Source: Rhizobium albus
Lineage (GTDB): Bacteria; Pseudomonadota; Alphaproteobacteria; Rhizobiales; Rhizobiaceae
DNA: 64,000 bases
Reading direction: 5' to 3'
Assembly: GCA_030160035.1 (NCBI GenBank)
Contig: BSNO01000004.1
Coordinates: 620,001 to 684,000, forward strand
Every line of letters begins with the position of its first letter. Within the stretch, counting starts at the first letter, position 1. This document shows, in pieces, positions 44,275 to 53,612 of the stretch. The notes below the pieces were generated by a model that did not search any database, was not told the DNA's origin, and saw only the letters and a program-made list of their open reading frames with translations. The translations under genes were made by a program, and so were the position numbers.

Positions 44275-45137
44275 ATTTTGCCGCCTTTTAAACTGCTGTT
44301 CGCCTGTCCCACCCATCCCGGACATCATGCCCATCGGATGGCGCCTTTTCAGATGCCGTTTCGCTCGTTTGCCATGTCGAAACTCGCATCAGTCGGTGAG
44401 GCCTCGCGTCCACACCGACTACCGGCTCCGGTCCCTCCGCCTCGCAACGAAGGAGAGCCGGTTTTGCCCGTCGCCCCGCTATCTGCTCATTCTCAGCGTT
44501 TCCCCTCGCAGTGTTCCACATGCGCCCCGATGCAGTGGTCTTCTAAAAGACAACAAGAAACGTATCACGCGAAGGATGATCCGCGTGCCGATCCTCGTCA
44601 TCAAGACAATGAATGCGCGATAACGCCGCGCGCTAACGATGTGCGGAAACAGCTCAGCTCGACGTTGGCCGTCGGCAGTGACGATCCGCATGCGGTCCGT
44701 CACCTGTTTACTGGCTGCCCCCTGTGGAAGGTATTAAGGCAGCCTCGTTCAGAGATATCAACTGGAGAATTTACGCCGTTTTAACGGTGGAAGGCTTGAC
44801 AGCCCGGCTGCGCAGGGGCCGCAACAAGTGCGTTTTCGGTAAAGCGTTGAAGGAAGGCGCTTTTCGAAAAATCCACTCTAAAAAGTCACGGGCGCGGAGA
44901 AAAAAATAAAATAGCGCTTGACCGCTTTTGGCCAAATTGCGGCCGGGAGAACAAGTTGCGTACAAAGAGACACCTCCTGTAAGATACTGTTCTCAAACAA
45001 TAAAATCTGTCGGCCCGTAAGGTCTATGTCAGGGATGTGACGGGCAATCCAGCGACTGTGGCAATTCGAAAAGGCATGAATCAGAAAAGCCCGGCCGCGG
45101 CCAGGCTTAACCAGATGGTGTTCGGAAATGGGACGTC
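44275..45137. other. rpsT-dnaA intergenic region (863 bp), dnaA control region
   Basis: This is the longest gene-free stretch of the window. It contains the rpsT terminator (45083-45108) and an AT-rich segment (about 44860-45010). Three copies of the DnaA-box core TCCACA or its complement occur at 44409-44414, 44515-44520 and 44723-44728, none with the full consensus. No convincing coding frame, tRNA or RNA gene is visible. It should carry the dnaA promoter; in Rhizobiales the replication origin is usually elsewhere, near hemE. Confidence 0.55.
45083..45108 (-). terminator. Factor-independent terminator of rpsT
   Basis: On the minus strand AAGCCTGGCC and GGCCGGGCTT pair (10 bp with one G-T pair) around a 2-nt centre that will open to a small loop, followed by TTCTG after the paired TT. 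It begins 29 bp after the rpsT stop codon. Confidence 0.7.
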
Positions 45138-45404
45138 TTAGGCGCTGATCGCCTTGACCCGAGCCGCCAGGCGCGAGACCTTCCGCGATGCCGTGTTCTT
45201 GTGCATCACGCCCTTGGTCGCAGCGCGCATCAGCTCGGGCTGTGCTGCCTTGAAAGCGGCTGCAGCTGCCTGCAGGTCGCCCGAAGCAATCGCCTCTTCG
45301 ACCTTGCGGACGAACGTACGGACGCGCGAGCGGCGCGACTTGTTGATCAGGGTGCGGCGCGCCATCTTGCGGGTCGCTTTTTTCGCCGAAGTGGTATTGG
45401 CCAT
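45138..45404 (-). CDS. rpsT: 30S ribosomal protein S20
   Basis: 88-residue basic, three-helix protein that binds 16S rRNA early in 30S assembly. [19 protein letters not shown] and [20 protein letters not shown] are diagnostic. The start at 45404 gives the usual length; an in-frame start at 45590 is too long. rpsT directly upstream of dnaA is typical of Rhizobiales. Confidence 0.97.
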   Translation of the reverse strand: MANTTSAKKATRKMARRTLINKSRRSRVRTFVRKVEEAIASGDLQAAAAAFKAAQPELMRAATKGVMHKNTASRKVSRLAARVKAISA

Positions 45405-45637
45405 CGATGCCTCTCTTACAAACTTGTTCCGTGCCGCCACTGCCCGCGGAAAAACCTCGTCGGAGGCTTCGTCATCATCGAGAGTGGGAGCAAATGAGCA
45501 GGCGGACACACGAATGGTCTGCCAAATCCGTGCGGCGCGTATAGCTGGAATGATCGGACGCGTCAACGCGCAAAACGCAGGACAGGCCATCGCAAACGTC
45601 TGTCCGGGGCGCAGATCGTCGCGCGCCCGATCGCCAG

Positions 45638-46411
45638 CTAGCGGTTCTTGAAGACGGGCTTCCGCTTTTCGGCAAAGGCCGCCATGCCTTCCTTCTGGTC
45701 TTCCGTCGCAAACAGCGAGTGAAACACCCGGCGCTCGAAGCGCAGGCCCTCACTGAGGGTGCTTTCGAAGGCGCGATCGACGGTTTCCTTCGCCATCATC
45801 ACGGCCGGCAGCGGCAAGGATGCGATCTTCTGTGCAGCCTTAATCGCCACGTCGAGAAGTTCGGCAGCCGGCACGACGCGTGCGACAAGCCCCGAGCGTT
45901 CGGCCTCATTGGCGTCCATCATGCGGCCGGTGAGGCAGAGATCCATTGCCTTGGCCTTGCCGACCGCCCGCGTCAGGCGCTGCGTCCCGCCCATGCCCGG
46001 GATGACGCCGAGCGTGATTTCCGGCTGACCGAACTTCGCGGTGTCGGCAGCGATGATGAAATCGCAAAGCATCGCCAGCTCGCAGCCTCCGCCCAGCGCG
46101 TAGCCCGAAACGGCAGCGATCTTGGGCTTGCGGGTGCGGGCGATGGCATCCCAGCCGCCGATGAAGTCGCCGAGGTAATTGTCGACGAAGGTGAGCGACT
46201 GCATTTCCTTGATGTCGGCACCGGCGGCGAAGGCCTTTTCCGAACCGGTGATGACGATCGCGCCGATGCCGGCTTCGCGATCGAAGCCTTCCGTAGCGTC
46301 GATCATCTCGGTCATCACGGTGGAGTTCAGCGCATTGAGGGCGTCCGGCCGGTTCAAAGTCACGATCGCCACACGGTCGCGCGTCTCCACCTTGATCGTT
46401 TCGTAGGCCAT
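45638..46411 (-). CDS. Enoyl-CoA hydratase (crotonase family)
   Basis: 257-residue hydratase of fatty-acid beta-oxidation. The two oxyanion-hole segments are [12 protein letters not shown] near residue 62 and [19 protein letters not shown] near 106, and the catalytic glutamates fall in GCELAM and in [21 protein letters not shown], as in classic short-chain enoyl-CoA hydratase. It sits between mutM and rpsT, the order found in other Rhizobiales. A second, different crotonase is in the aromatic cluster. Confidence 0.93.
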   Translation of the reverse strand: MAYETIKVETRDRVAIVTLNRPDALNALNSTVMTEMIDATEGFDREAGIGAIVITGSEKAFAAGADIKEMQSLTFVDNYLGDFIGGWDAIARTRKPKIAAVSGYALGGGCELAMLCDFIIAADTAKFGQPEITLGVIPGMGGTQRLTRAVGKAKAMDLCLTGRMMDANEAERSGLVARVVPAAELLDVAIKAAQKIASLPLPAVMMAKETVDRAFESTLSEGLRFERRVFHSLFATEDQKEGMAAFAEKRKPVFKNR

Positions 46412-46450
46412 GAAACCTCCCTTGCGCCTGAGGGCCCCGCCGGCCCGGTA

Positions 46451-47356
46451 TCACCGCTGGCAGCTGGGGCAGAAGAATGTCGATCGCCCGCTCTGGACGA
46501 TGCGGCGGACCGTACCGCCACAAGCCTCGCGACGGCAAGGCTCGCTCTCGCGATCGTAGACGGAAAAGCTGTGCTGGAAATAGCCGAGCGCCCCGTCCGC
46601 CTGCATGTAGTCGCGCAATGACGAGCCGCCGGCAGCGATGGCGTCGGCGATCACGTCCCTTATGGCGACACTCAGGGCATCGAGCCGCTTGCCCGGCTTG
46701 CCGCTGGACGTGACAAGCGAGCCGGCGGCGCGGCGCGGTGATAGGCGGGAGCGCCATAGCGCCTCGCACACATAGATATTGCCAAGCCCGGCGATCACCC
46801 GCTGGTCGAGAAGCGCGGCCTTGAGCGGAGCGGTCTTTCCCGCAAAGCGCGATGCGAGATAATCGGCGTCGAGATCATTGCCAGTCGGCTCGCGCCCGAG
46901 GCCCAGAAAATGCGGGTGAACCGGAAGATCGGCCTTGCGCTCGATCAGTGTCATGAAGCCGAAGCGCCGCGGGTCATTATAGATGACGGAAAGCGGTGCC
47001 CCTTCGTCCGCAAGATGAAAGATGATGTGATCGTGCTGGGTGAGGCGCGAGCGGGCACGGTGAAAATTTCCGGGTGTGTCGGTCTCCGGATCAGGGGCGC
47101 CGGGTGCCTCCATCCGGAACGATCCCGACATGCCGAGATGTGCGACGACGACAGCATCGTCATCGAGTTCGATCAGCAGATATTTCGCACGCCGGCCAAG
47201 CGAGACGATGCAGCGGCCTTCAAGACGTGCGGCGAAGTTCTCGGGAAAAGGGAACCGAAGGTCGGGCCGCCGCTGCTCGACACGGGCGATCGTGCGACCT
47301 TCCATGGCGGGCGCCAGGCCGCGCCGCACCGTTTCCACCTCAGGCAATTCGGGCAT
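46451..47356 (-). CDS. mutM: Formamidopyrimidine-DNA glycosylase
   Basis: 301-residue bifunctional glycosylase/AP lyase removing 8-oxoguanine. The catalytic N-terminal proline follows the initiator in [14 protein letters not shown]; the helix-two-turn-helix and the C-terminal zinc finger with four cysteines ([10 protein letters not shown] ... FFCPSCQR) are complete. It is divergent from ubiE, with 132 bp between them holding both promoters. Confidence 0.96.
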   Translation of the reverse strand: MPELPEVETVRRGLAPAMEGRTIARVEQRRPDLRFPFPENFAARLEGRCIVSLGRRAKYLLIELDDDAVVVAHLGMSGSFRMEAPGAPDPETDTPGNFHRARSRLTQHDHIIFHLADEGAPLSVIYNDPRRFGFMTLIERKADLPVHPHFLGLGREPTGNDLDADYLASRFAGKTAPLKAALLDQRVIAGLGNIYVCEALWRSRLSPRRAAGSLVTSSGKPGKRLDALSVAIRDVIADAIAAGGSSLRDYMQADGALGYFQHSFSVYDRESEPCRREACGGTVRRIVQSGRSTFFCPSCQR

Positions 47357-47488
47357 TGATCAGTCCGCGCTTTCCCGATGAGCTTCGCGGCGAAGCTGCG
47401 CCGAAGCTTTTGATTTCAGAATGATTGCCCATATAAGACCTCGCGACGAGTGCGGCAAAGCCGATGGCAACAAGGATTGAGACACTGC

Positions 47489-48265
47489 ATGTCCGATGAG
47501 CGCGCGACTGCCCAAGGCGGCATGGATACCTCCTTCGGTTTCAAATCCGTGGGAAGTGGCGAGAAACAGGGCATGGTCGATGCCGTTTTCCATCAGGTGG
47601 CCCGACGCTACGACATTATGAACGATGTGATGTCGGCCGGCCTGCACCGTGTCTGGAAGGACGCGATGGTGACGGCGCTCAATCCGCCCCGGCACCCAGG
47701 CTTCAAGGTGCTCGATGTGGCAGGTGGTACGGGCGATATCGCCTTTCGCATCGTCGATGCCTCGCACCGCCAGGCGCATGCGACCGTGCTCGATATCAAC
47801 GGATCGATGCTGGGAGTCGGTCAAGAGCGTGCCGAGAAGCGAAACCTGTCCGAGAACGTCGATTTCGTCGAGGCCAATGCGGAAGAATTGCCGTTCGGCG
47901 ATGCTGAATTTGATGCCTATACGATCGCTTTCGGCATTCGCAACGTTCCCGACATCGCCAAGGCGCTCAAGGAGGCGCACCGCGTCCTGAAGCGTGGCGG
48001 CAGGCTGCTCGTGCTGGAATTTTCCGAGGTCCAGATGCCGATCCTCGACAAGGTCTATGACGCCTGGTCCTTCAATGGCATCCCCGCGCTCGGCAAGGCG
48101 ATTGCAGGCGATGGCGAGCCGTACAGATATCTCGTCGAATCCATCCGAAAATTCCCGCGCCAGGGTGAATTTGCGCGCATGATCGAGCAGGCGGGCTTCG
48201 ACAGGGTCAAGTGGACCGATTATTCGGGCGGCATCGCGGCTCTGCATTCCGGCTGGAAGCTTTGA
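47489..48265 (+). CDS. ubiE: Demethylmenaquinone/demethoxyubiquinol C-methyltransferase
   Basis: 258-residue AdoMet-dependent C-methyltransferase of ubiquinone synthesis. Motif I is [16 protein letters not shown] near residue 75; [18 protein letters not shown] and the [20 protein letters not shown] block are diagnostic. The ATG at 47489 follows AGGA at a suitable distance. ubiB follows after 5 bp, a standard pairing. Confidence 0.96.
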   Translation: MSDERATAQGGMDTSFGFKSVGSGEKQGMVDAVFHQVARRYDIMNDVMSAGLHRVWKDAMVTALNPPRHPGFKVLDVAGGTGDIAFRIVDASHRQAHATVLDINGSMLGVGQERAEKRNLSENVDFVEANAEELPFGDAEFDAYTIAFGIRNVPDIAKALKEAHRVLKRGGRLLVLEFSEVQMPILDKVYDAWSFNGIPALGKAIAGDGEPYRYLVESIRKFPRQGEFARMIEQAGFDRVKWTDYSGGIAALHSGWKL

Positions 48266-48270
48266 GCCGC

Positions 48271-49845
48271 ATGGGCAATTTCATGTCCTATCTGCAACTG
48301 GTCCGGGTCGGCTGGGTGTTCGTGCGCGAAGGCGTGATCGCGGCCCTGCCAGCGGACGATCTGCCGCCGCTAATGCGCACGCTGCACGGCTTTTCCCGCT
48401 ACCTGGCTCGGTCCAAGGCCAAGGAAGCGAGCCGCAGCGACCGGCTGGCGCGGGCAGTCGCGCGGCTCGGCCCATCCTACGTCAAGCTCGGCCAGTTCCT
48501 GGCGACCCGACCCGATGTCGTGGGCGCCGATATTGCCGCCGATCTGGCGCTTCTGCAGGATCGGATGGAGACCTTTCCGCTCGAACAGGCGATGGAGAGC
48601 GTTTCCCTGTCGATCGGGCGCCCGATCAGCGATGCTTATATGCGGATTGAACCGCCGATCGCAGCTGCCTCGATTGCGCAAGTCCATCCGGCCTACGTCA
48701 TCAAGGACGGGGTCGAGCACAAGGTTGCCGTCAAGGTTGCCCGCCCAGGCGTTCGCGGTCGCTTCCGGCGCGATCTTGCGACCTTCTACTTCGTATCCGA
48801 ATTGCTGGAACGCCACGTGCCCCTCACGCGGCGGCTGCGGCCGATCGAAGTCACCCGCATCCTGGAGCAGACGACCCGCATCGAGATGGATCTGCGGCTG
48901 GAGGCGGCAGCGCTTTCAGAACTCGGCGAGAATACGGCCAGCGATCCCGGTTTTCGTGTTCCGAAGGTGGATTGGGAACGCACCGGCCGCGACGTCATCA
49001 CGATGGAGTGGATCGACGGCATCAAGATGTCCCAGGTGGACGCCTTGCGCGAGGCCGGCCACGATCTCGATCACCTGGCCGACGTTCTGATCCAGTCGTT
49101 CCTGCGGCACACGCTGAGGGACGGTTTCTTCCACGCCGACATGCACCAGGGCAATCTGTTCGTGCAGGCCGATGGCACGATCGTCGCGGTCGATCTTGGC
49201 ATCGTCGGCAGGTTGGGAAAGAAGGAACGACGGTTCCTGGCCGAAATTCTCTTTGGCTTCATCACGCGCGACTATATGCGCGTCGCCGAGGTGCATTTCG
49301 AAGCGGGTTATGTGGGCCGCAACCATGACGTGGCGAGCTTTGCCCAGGCCATTCGGGCGATCGGCGAGCCGATCCATGGCCAGTCGGCCGAAACGATTTC
49401 CATGGCGCGGCTGCTGACGCTTCTGTTCGAGGTCACCGAGCTTTTCGACATGCAGACGCGGCCTGAACTCGTCATGCTGCAAAAGACCATGGTCGTGGTG
49501 GAGGGCGTGTCGCGCACGCTGAACCCCCGCTTCAACATGTGGCGCGCTGCCGAACCGGTCGTCGGCGAATGGATCCGCGGCAATCTGGGCCCGGCCCGCC
49601 TCGTCAGCGACGCGCGTGACGGACTGCGCGCCGCCTTCAAGCTGGCCGAGCAGGCGCCCGAGATCGCAGCGCGCACCGAGCGGCTGACGCGGGAAATCGA
49701 TGCCATGGCCGAAAACGGACTGCGGTTCGATGCCGAAACGGCGGAAGCAATCGGTCGGTCGGAGGCCCGTCACAGCCGAAGCGGACGCGTCGCACTCTGG
49801 ATCATCGCGGCGACACTGGTCTGGATCGCGTTCCAGATCGGCTGA
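48271..49845 (+). CDS. ubiB: Ubiquinone biosynthesis protein UbiB (ABC1/ADCK kinase-like)
   Basis: 524-residue atypical kinase-fold protein needed for ubiquinone synthesis. The ABC1 family motifs are GPSYVKLGQFLATRPDVVG near residue 70, the nucleotide-site lysine in VAVKVARPGVRGRFRRD, and the catalytic FHADMHQGNLFVQ with VAVDLGIVGR. One C-terminal membrane helix (about 503-522) is present. The start at 48271 lies 5 bp after ubiE. Confidence 0.95.
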   Translation: MGNFMSYLQLVRVGWVFVREGVIAALPADDLPPLMRTLHGFSRYLARSKAKEASRSDRLARAVARLGPSYVKLGQFLATRPDVVGADIAADLALLQDRMETFPLEQAMESVSLSIGRPISDAYMRIEPPIAAASIAQVHPAYVIKDGVEHKVAVKVARPGVRGRFRRDLATFYFVSELLERHVPLTRRLRPIEVTRILEQTTRIEMDLRLEAAALSELGENTASDPGFRVPKVDWERTGRDVITMEWIDGIKMSQVDALREAGHDLDHLADVLIQSFLRHTLRDGFFHADMHQGNLFVQADGTIVAVDLGIVGRLGKKERRFLAEILFGFITRDYMRVAEVHFEAGYVGRNHDVASFAQAIRAIGEPIHGQSAETISMARLLTLLFEVTELFDMQTRPELVMLQKTMVVVEGVSRTLNPRFNMWRAAEPVVGEWIRGNLGPARLVSDARDGLRAAFKLAEQAPEIAARTERLTREIDAMAENGLRFDAETAEAIGRSEARHSRSGRVALWIIAATLVWIAFQIG

Positions 49846-49848
49846 TCG

Positions 49849-49871
49849 TGCTAGCATTGCTTGCATCAAGC
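49849..49871. promoter_or_regulatory. Operator-like repeats upstream of the antitoxin gene
   Basis: Two adjacent 9-mers, TGCTAGCAT (49849-49857) and TGCTTGCAT (49858-49866), differ at one position. The first contains the palindrome TGCTAGCA and the second begins a further dyad GCTTGCATCAAGC (49859-49871). Such spaced half-sites are what ribbon-helix-helix antitoxins bind for autorepression. The site starts 57 bp before the antitoxin ATG. Confidence 0.5.
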
Positions 49872-49905
49872 GACGCGCGGTAATCTCGATTGCAGAGGCT
49901 AGAGT

Positions 49906-50151
49906 ATGCCGACAATCACCGTACGCAAGCTGGATGAGGAGACGAAGCAGGCGCTGCGCGAACGCGCGGCTGCCCACGGCGTGTCCATGGAAGAAGAAGC
50001 GTGGCGGATCTTGATTGAATCCGTTCGCGGAGAGCGCCGGCGAAAGAAGCCGAGGGTCGAGGACCTTCTCGCACTTGGCGTCCGTCCGCGAGCGGACTTC
50101 GACCAAAAGGCGGAGTCTGATGCGCTCTGGGCGTACATTGAAGAGCAATGA
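49906..50151 (+). CDS. FitA/VapB-type ribbon-helix-helix antitoxin
   Basis: 81-residue protein. The N-terminal MPTITVRKLDEETKQALRER is an Arc/FitA-type ribbon-helix-helix DNA-binding region, followed by AAAHGVSMEEEAWRIL; the C-terminal half, with DLLALGVRPRADFDQ, corresponds to the segment that wraps the PIN-domain toxin. The frame is intact. The toxin gene that overlaps its stop (ATGA, 50148-50151) is a deletion remnant, so this antitoxin has no local partner. Confidence 0.9.
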   Translation: MPTITVRKLDEETKQALRERAAAHGVSMEEEAWRILIESVRGERRRKKPRVEDLLALGVRPRADFDQKAESDALWAYIEEQ

Positions 50152-50251
50152 GCCTCATCATCGACGGTTCTGCGCTCGAAACCTGCCGCTTCTGTTCAAG
50201 GGCGATGATTTCGGGCATACCGACCTTCGGTCCGCGCTTTCGGCGGATTGA
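50148..50251 (+). pseudogene. vapC/fitB PIN-domain toxin remnant with internal deletion and frameshift
   Basis: The first codons after the ATGA junction read MSLIIDGSALE, the N-terminal strand of a PIN ribonuclease with its first catalytic aspartate. About 25 bp on, a different frame (ending at 50251) reads ARNLPLLFKGDDFGHTDLRSAL, the C-terminal end of a VapC toxin. Only 104 bp of an expected ~390 remain, and the two ends are out of frame, so the central ~95 residues with the other catalytic acids are gone. No functional toxin can be made. Confidence 0.85.
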
Positions 50252-50266
50252 AGCGGACGGGTAGCT

Positions 50267-51475
50267 ATGGCGTTGAACGGCAAGCGCATTCTTCTCATCA
50301 TCGGTGGCGGTATTGCGGCTTATAAAAGCCTCGACCTGATCCGCCGGCTGCGCGAGCGCGGCGCTGCCGTTCGACCAATCATGACAGCGGGCGCCTGCGA
50401 GTTCATCACGCCGCTGGCCGTCGGTGCGCTGGCGGCGGACAAGGTCTTCACCGAACTCTTCTCGCGCGAAGACGAGCAGGATGTGGGCCACATTCGGCTC
50501 GCGCGCGAGTGCGATCTGATCGTCGTTGCGCCTGCGACGGCGGACCTGATGGCGAAGATGGCGGCCGGATTGGCGAACGACCTCGCCTCGACCGTCCTGC
50601 TCGCGACGCATCGCAAGGTGCTGCTCGCTCCCGCCATGAACCCCGCCATGTGGAGCCACAAGGCAACAGTGCGCAATGTCGAGCAGTTGAAAAGCGACGG
50701 CATCCACTTCGTCGGTCCGGAGACCGGCGAGATGGCGGAAGGCGGCGAGGCGGGCCGCGGGCGCATGAGCGAGCCGCTGGCCATCGTGGCTGCCGCCGAA
50801 GCGTTGCTGGACGAAGCGCCGAAGCCGCTTGCCGGCCGGCATGCGATCGTTACATCCGGACCGACCCACGAACCGATCGATCCCGTGCGGTATATCGCCA
50901 ACCGATCAAGCGGCCGGCAGGGCCACGCGATCGCAGCCGCGCTTGCCCATCTCGGCTGCTCCGTGACGCTTGTTTCGGGTCCAGTGACGCTTCCCGACCC
51001 GGCGGGTGTCGAGACGAAGCATGTCGAAACGGCGCGTGAGATGATGGCGGCCGTCGAGGCAGCCTTGCCTGCCGATATCGCGGTGATGGTCGCGGCCGTG
51101 GCCGACTGGCGCACGATTTCCGACAAAGGTCACAAGATCAAGAAACAGGCGAATGCCGCCCCGCCGGCGCTGCAGCTTGTCGAAAACCCGGACATTCTGA
51201 AGACCATCGGCCACCACGCGCAGCGTCCTAAGCTGGTGGTGGGCTTCGCAGCGGAGACGGACGATGTCGAACAGAACGGCCGCGCCAAGCTCGCGCGCAA
51301 AGGTGCCGACCTCATCGTCGCGAACAATGTGGGGCATGGAACCGGCGTCATGGGCGGCGCGCGAAATCAGGTCCACATCCTGACGCCCGAGGGAACGGAC
51401 ACCTGGCCCGATCTGGACAAGGACGAGGTGGCCGCACGGCTGGCCAAGCTGATCGCAGAAAAGCTCGCCACCTGA
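50267..51475 (+). CDS. coaBC: Bifunctional phosphopantothenoylcysteine decarboxylase/ligase
   Basis: 402-residue flavoprotein that joins cysteine to 4'-phosphopantothenate (CoaB) and decarboxylates the product (CoaC) in CoA synthesis. The CoaC half (about 1-180) starts KRILLIIGGGIAAYKSLDLI and has PAMNPAMWSHKAT; the CoaB half has SGPTHEPIDPVRYIANRSSG and the lysine motif KGHKIKKQ. It follows the toxin remnant by 15 bp. panC, another gene of the pathway, is 2.1 kb downstream. Confidence 0.96.
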   Translation: MALNGKRILLIIGGGIAAYKSLDLIRRLRERGAAVRPIMTAGACEFITPLAVGALAADKVFTELFSREDEQDVGHIRLARECDLIVVAPATADLMAKMAAGLANDLASTVLLATHRKVLLAPAMNPAMWSHKATVRNVEQLKSDGIHFVGPETGEMAEGGEAGRGRMSEPLAIVAAAEALLDEAPKPLAGRHAIVTSGPTHEPIDPVRYIANRSSGRQGHAIAAALAHLGCSVTLVSGPVTLPDPAGVETKHVETAREMMAAVEAALPADIAVMVAAVADWRTISDKGHKIKKQANAAPPALQLVENPDILKTIGHHAQRPKLVVGFAAETDDVEQNGRAKLARKGADLIVANNVGHGTGVMGGARNQVHILTPEGTDTWPDLDKDEVAARLAKLIAEKLAT

Positions 51476-51490
51476 TCGAGGAGACGCGCG

Positions 51491-51895
51491 ATGAAAGTCG
51501 ACGGCGCCTGTCATTGCGGAGCAATCGCTTTCACGGCTGAGATCGACCCCGATCGTGTCACCATTTGTCACTGCACCGACTGCCAGCGGCTGACGGGCAC
51601 AGCCTACCGCATCTCGGTATCGACGCGGCGGGCTGACTTCTCTCTGCTGCGTGGTCAGCCTCAGCGCTATGTGAAGGTTGCCGAAAGCGGCAACCGACGC
51701 GAGCAGGCGTTCTGTTCGACATGCGGTACGCCGCTATGGTCGGCAGATGCGGACAATGAGGAGAGCCCGCTGGGACTAAGGGTAGGCACGTTTGCCCAAC
51801 GTGCCATGCTTGCGCCAGCCAGGCAGATCTGGTGCGGATCCGCATTGCCGTGGTCGCAGGATCTGCGCGCGCTGCCAAAATCACCGGCGGAATGA
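51491..51895 (+). CDS. GFA (glutathione-dependent formaldehyde-activating-like) zinc protein
   Basis: 134-residue small zinc protein. Cysteine motifs GACHCGAI, CHCTDCQRLTG and FCSTCGTPLW give the two zinc sites of the GFA fold. The family name comes from a proposed role in making S-hydroxymethylglutathione; most members have no proven function. It lies 15 bp after coaBC and is probably cotranscribed. Confidence 0.9.
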   Translation: MKVDGACHCGAIAFTAEIDPDRVTICHCTDCQRLTGTAYRISVSTRRADFSLLRGQPQRYVKVAESGNRREQAFCSTCGTPLWSADADNEESPLGLRVGTFAQRAMLAPARQIWCGSALPWSQDLRALPKSPAE

Positions 51896-52031
51896 TTTTT
51901 CAAGATTGGTGCCGATGCCGGAACGCCTGATCAGGTGCGCCGCCAAGTTTGGAGCGCCTTCCGGTCGCAAGGAGCGGTCGGCATCATTATCTTAGGGCAA
52001 TAGATTAAACCCAATCGAAAGGGAGACGGCT

Positions 52032-52691
52032 ATGGGTCTTCGCATCAACGACACGGCGCCCGACTTCACCGCTGAAACCACGCAAGGGACGATCAATTTC
52101 CACGAGTGGATCGGAGACGGTTGGGCAGTTCTCTTTTCGCATCCGAAGAACTTCACGCCGGTCTGCACCACGGAACTTGGCTACATGGCGGGGCTTGCGG
52201 ATGAGTTCGCCAAGCGCAACGCCAAGATCATCGGCATTTCGGTCGATCCCGTCGAGAACCACGGAAAGTGGAAGGAAGACATCAAGATCGCGACCGGCCA
52301 TTCGGTCGAGTACCCGCTCATCGGCGACAAGGATCTGAAAGTCGCGAAGCTTTACGACATGCTGCCGGCCGAAGCAGGCGACAGTTCCGAAGGCCGCACA
52401 CCGGCCGACAATGCCACCGTTCGCTCGGTGTTCGTCGTCGGCCCGGACAAGAAGGTGAAGCTGATCCTCACCTATCCGATGACGACTGGTCGCAACTTCG
52501 ATGAGATCCTGCGGGCGATCGATTCCATCCAACTGACGGCCAAGCACCAGGTGGCAACGCCGGCGCAGTGGAAGCAGGGTGAGGATGTCATCATCACCGC
52601 CGGTGTTTCCGACGAAGATGCCGAAAAGCGCTTCGGCTCGTTCGAGCGCGTGCTGCCCTATCTGCGCAAGACGAAGCAGCCTGCGGCCTGA
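52032..52691 (+). CDS. 1-Cys peroxiredoxin (Prx6 type)
   Basis: 219-residue thiol peroxidase. The peroxidatic cysteine is C45 in FTPVCTTELG; the C-terminal domain from about residue 165 (TAKHQVATPAQWKQGEDVII) is the Prx6-type extension. No resolving cysteine is evident. A strong AAGGGAGA ribosome site precedes the ATG. The gene stands alone and ends in a strong bidirectional terminator. Confidence 0.95.
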   Translation: MGLRINDTAPDFTAETTQGTINFHEWIGDGWAVLFSHPKNFTPVCTTELGYMAGLADEFAKRNAKIIGISVDPVENHGKWKEDIKIATGHSVEYPLIGDKDLKVAKLYDMLPAEAGDSSEGRTPADNATVRSVFVVGPDKKVKLILTYPMTTGRNFDEILRAIDSIQLTAKHQVATPAQWKQGEDVIITAGVSDEDAEKRFGSFERVLPYLRKTKQPAA

Positions 52692-52713
52692 TCTGTCACC
52701 GCTCTCATCAGAC

Positions 52714-52746
52714 GAAAATGCCGTGGCTCGCGCCGCGGCATTTTTT
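52714..52746. terminator. Bidirectional factor-independent terminator
   Basis: ATGCCGTGGC (52718-52727), loop TCGC and GCCGCGGCAT (52732-52741) form a 10-bp stem with one G-T pair, followed by TTTTTT (52741-52746) on the plus strand and, on the minus strand, by TTTT. It separates the convergent peroxiredoxin and maleylacetoacetate isomerase genes. Confidence 0.85.
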
Positions 52747-52751
52747 ATGGA

Positions 52752-53405
52752 TCAAGCCTCGGTGTCGGGCTGACGCGAGGGATGCGCATCGGCGAATGCC
52801 TCGAGCGCGTTGCAGGCCCGTTCGATCGCCCTGAGGCGTGGCATGGCAGTGAGATCGACGCCGAAGCGGGCGGCCGAAAACATTTGCGGAACGAGGCAGA
52901 TGTCGGCAAGCCCGGGTGCCTCGCCGAAACAGAAGGTCGTTTCGACACCGCGGCGCTCGAGCAAAGACTCGCAAGCCGAAAGTCCGCGCCCGATCCATTC
53001 CCGGCACCAGTCGTCCGCCTGCGCCTGGCTGAGCCCGAGCGGACCCTTCAGGTAATCGAGCACGCGCAAATTCTGCAGCGGGTGGGTGTCGCATGCGATC
53101 ACCTGCGCGAATGCGCGCACCTCCGCGCGCTCCAGTGGATCACTCGGCAAAAGTGCCGGCCCGCCTTGTGTTTCCTCCAGCCATTCGATGATGGCGAGCG
53201 ATTGCGTGAGCACCGCGCCATCGATCTCAAGAGCCGGCACGAGGCCTTGCGGGTTGAGCGCCGTAAAGGCCGGCATCTTCTGCTCGCCCCCATTCTTGCG
53301 AAGATGCACGTACCGGGCTTCGGGGCTAACGCCCTTCAAATTGAAGGCGATGCGGCAGCGATAGGCCGCCGACGATCGGAAATAGCCATAAAAGACCATG
53401 GACAT
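52752..53405 (-). CDS. maiA: Maleylacetoacetate isomerase / zeta-class glutathione S-transferase
   Basis: 217-residue glutathione transferase fold. The zeta-class active site SSAAYRCRIAFNLKG near residue 11 (usually SSCSWRVR), QGLVPALE and QSLAIIEWLEET in the thioredoxin half, and DICLVPQMFSA in the helical half fit MaiA, which isomerises maleylacetoacetate in tyrosine and homogentisate breakdown. No other homogentisate genes are adjacent. The ATG at 53405 is chosen; an in-frame codon at 53471 has no family match before it. Confidence 0.88.
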   Translation of the reverse strand: MSMVFYGYFRSSAAYRCRIAFNLKGVSPEARYVHLRKNGGEQKMPAFTALNPQGLVPALEIDGAVLTQSLAIIEWLEETQGGPALLPSDPLERAEVRAFAQVIACDTHPLQNLRVLDYLKGPLGLSQAQADDWCREWIGRGLSACESLLERRGVETTFCFGEAPGLADICLVPQMFSAARFGVDLTAMPRLRAIERACNALEAFADAHPSRQPDTEA

Positions 53406-53612
53406 GACGTGCTCCTCCTTCACGTGATCGACGCCGCTTCCCGCCCGGGTCCGGCCCCTCAGTTGCCGCACCGTAACCGGCCGCCGGCGTTATGGGTAGC
53501 ATGCAAATCAATTCGGATGAGAGGCCATGGCGAGCTTCCGTCCGATTGGAAGTGACAGTCGATATCCGCGTAAATCTGTGGCATCTGCCGATCGCGAAAA
53601 GGGGAGCGAGCC

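Noticed and set aside
44012-44784. Open frames of 203 and 210 codons on the plus strand over the dnaA 5' region
   Set aside because: They overlap the dnaA N-terminus antisense and the dnaA leader, have no family resemblance and no convincing ribosome site.
44275-45137. Replication origin next to dnaA
   Set aside because: No full DnaA boxes, no clear unwinding-element array, and in Rhizobiales studied the origin lies near hemE rather than dnaA. Only degenerate box cores are present.
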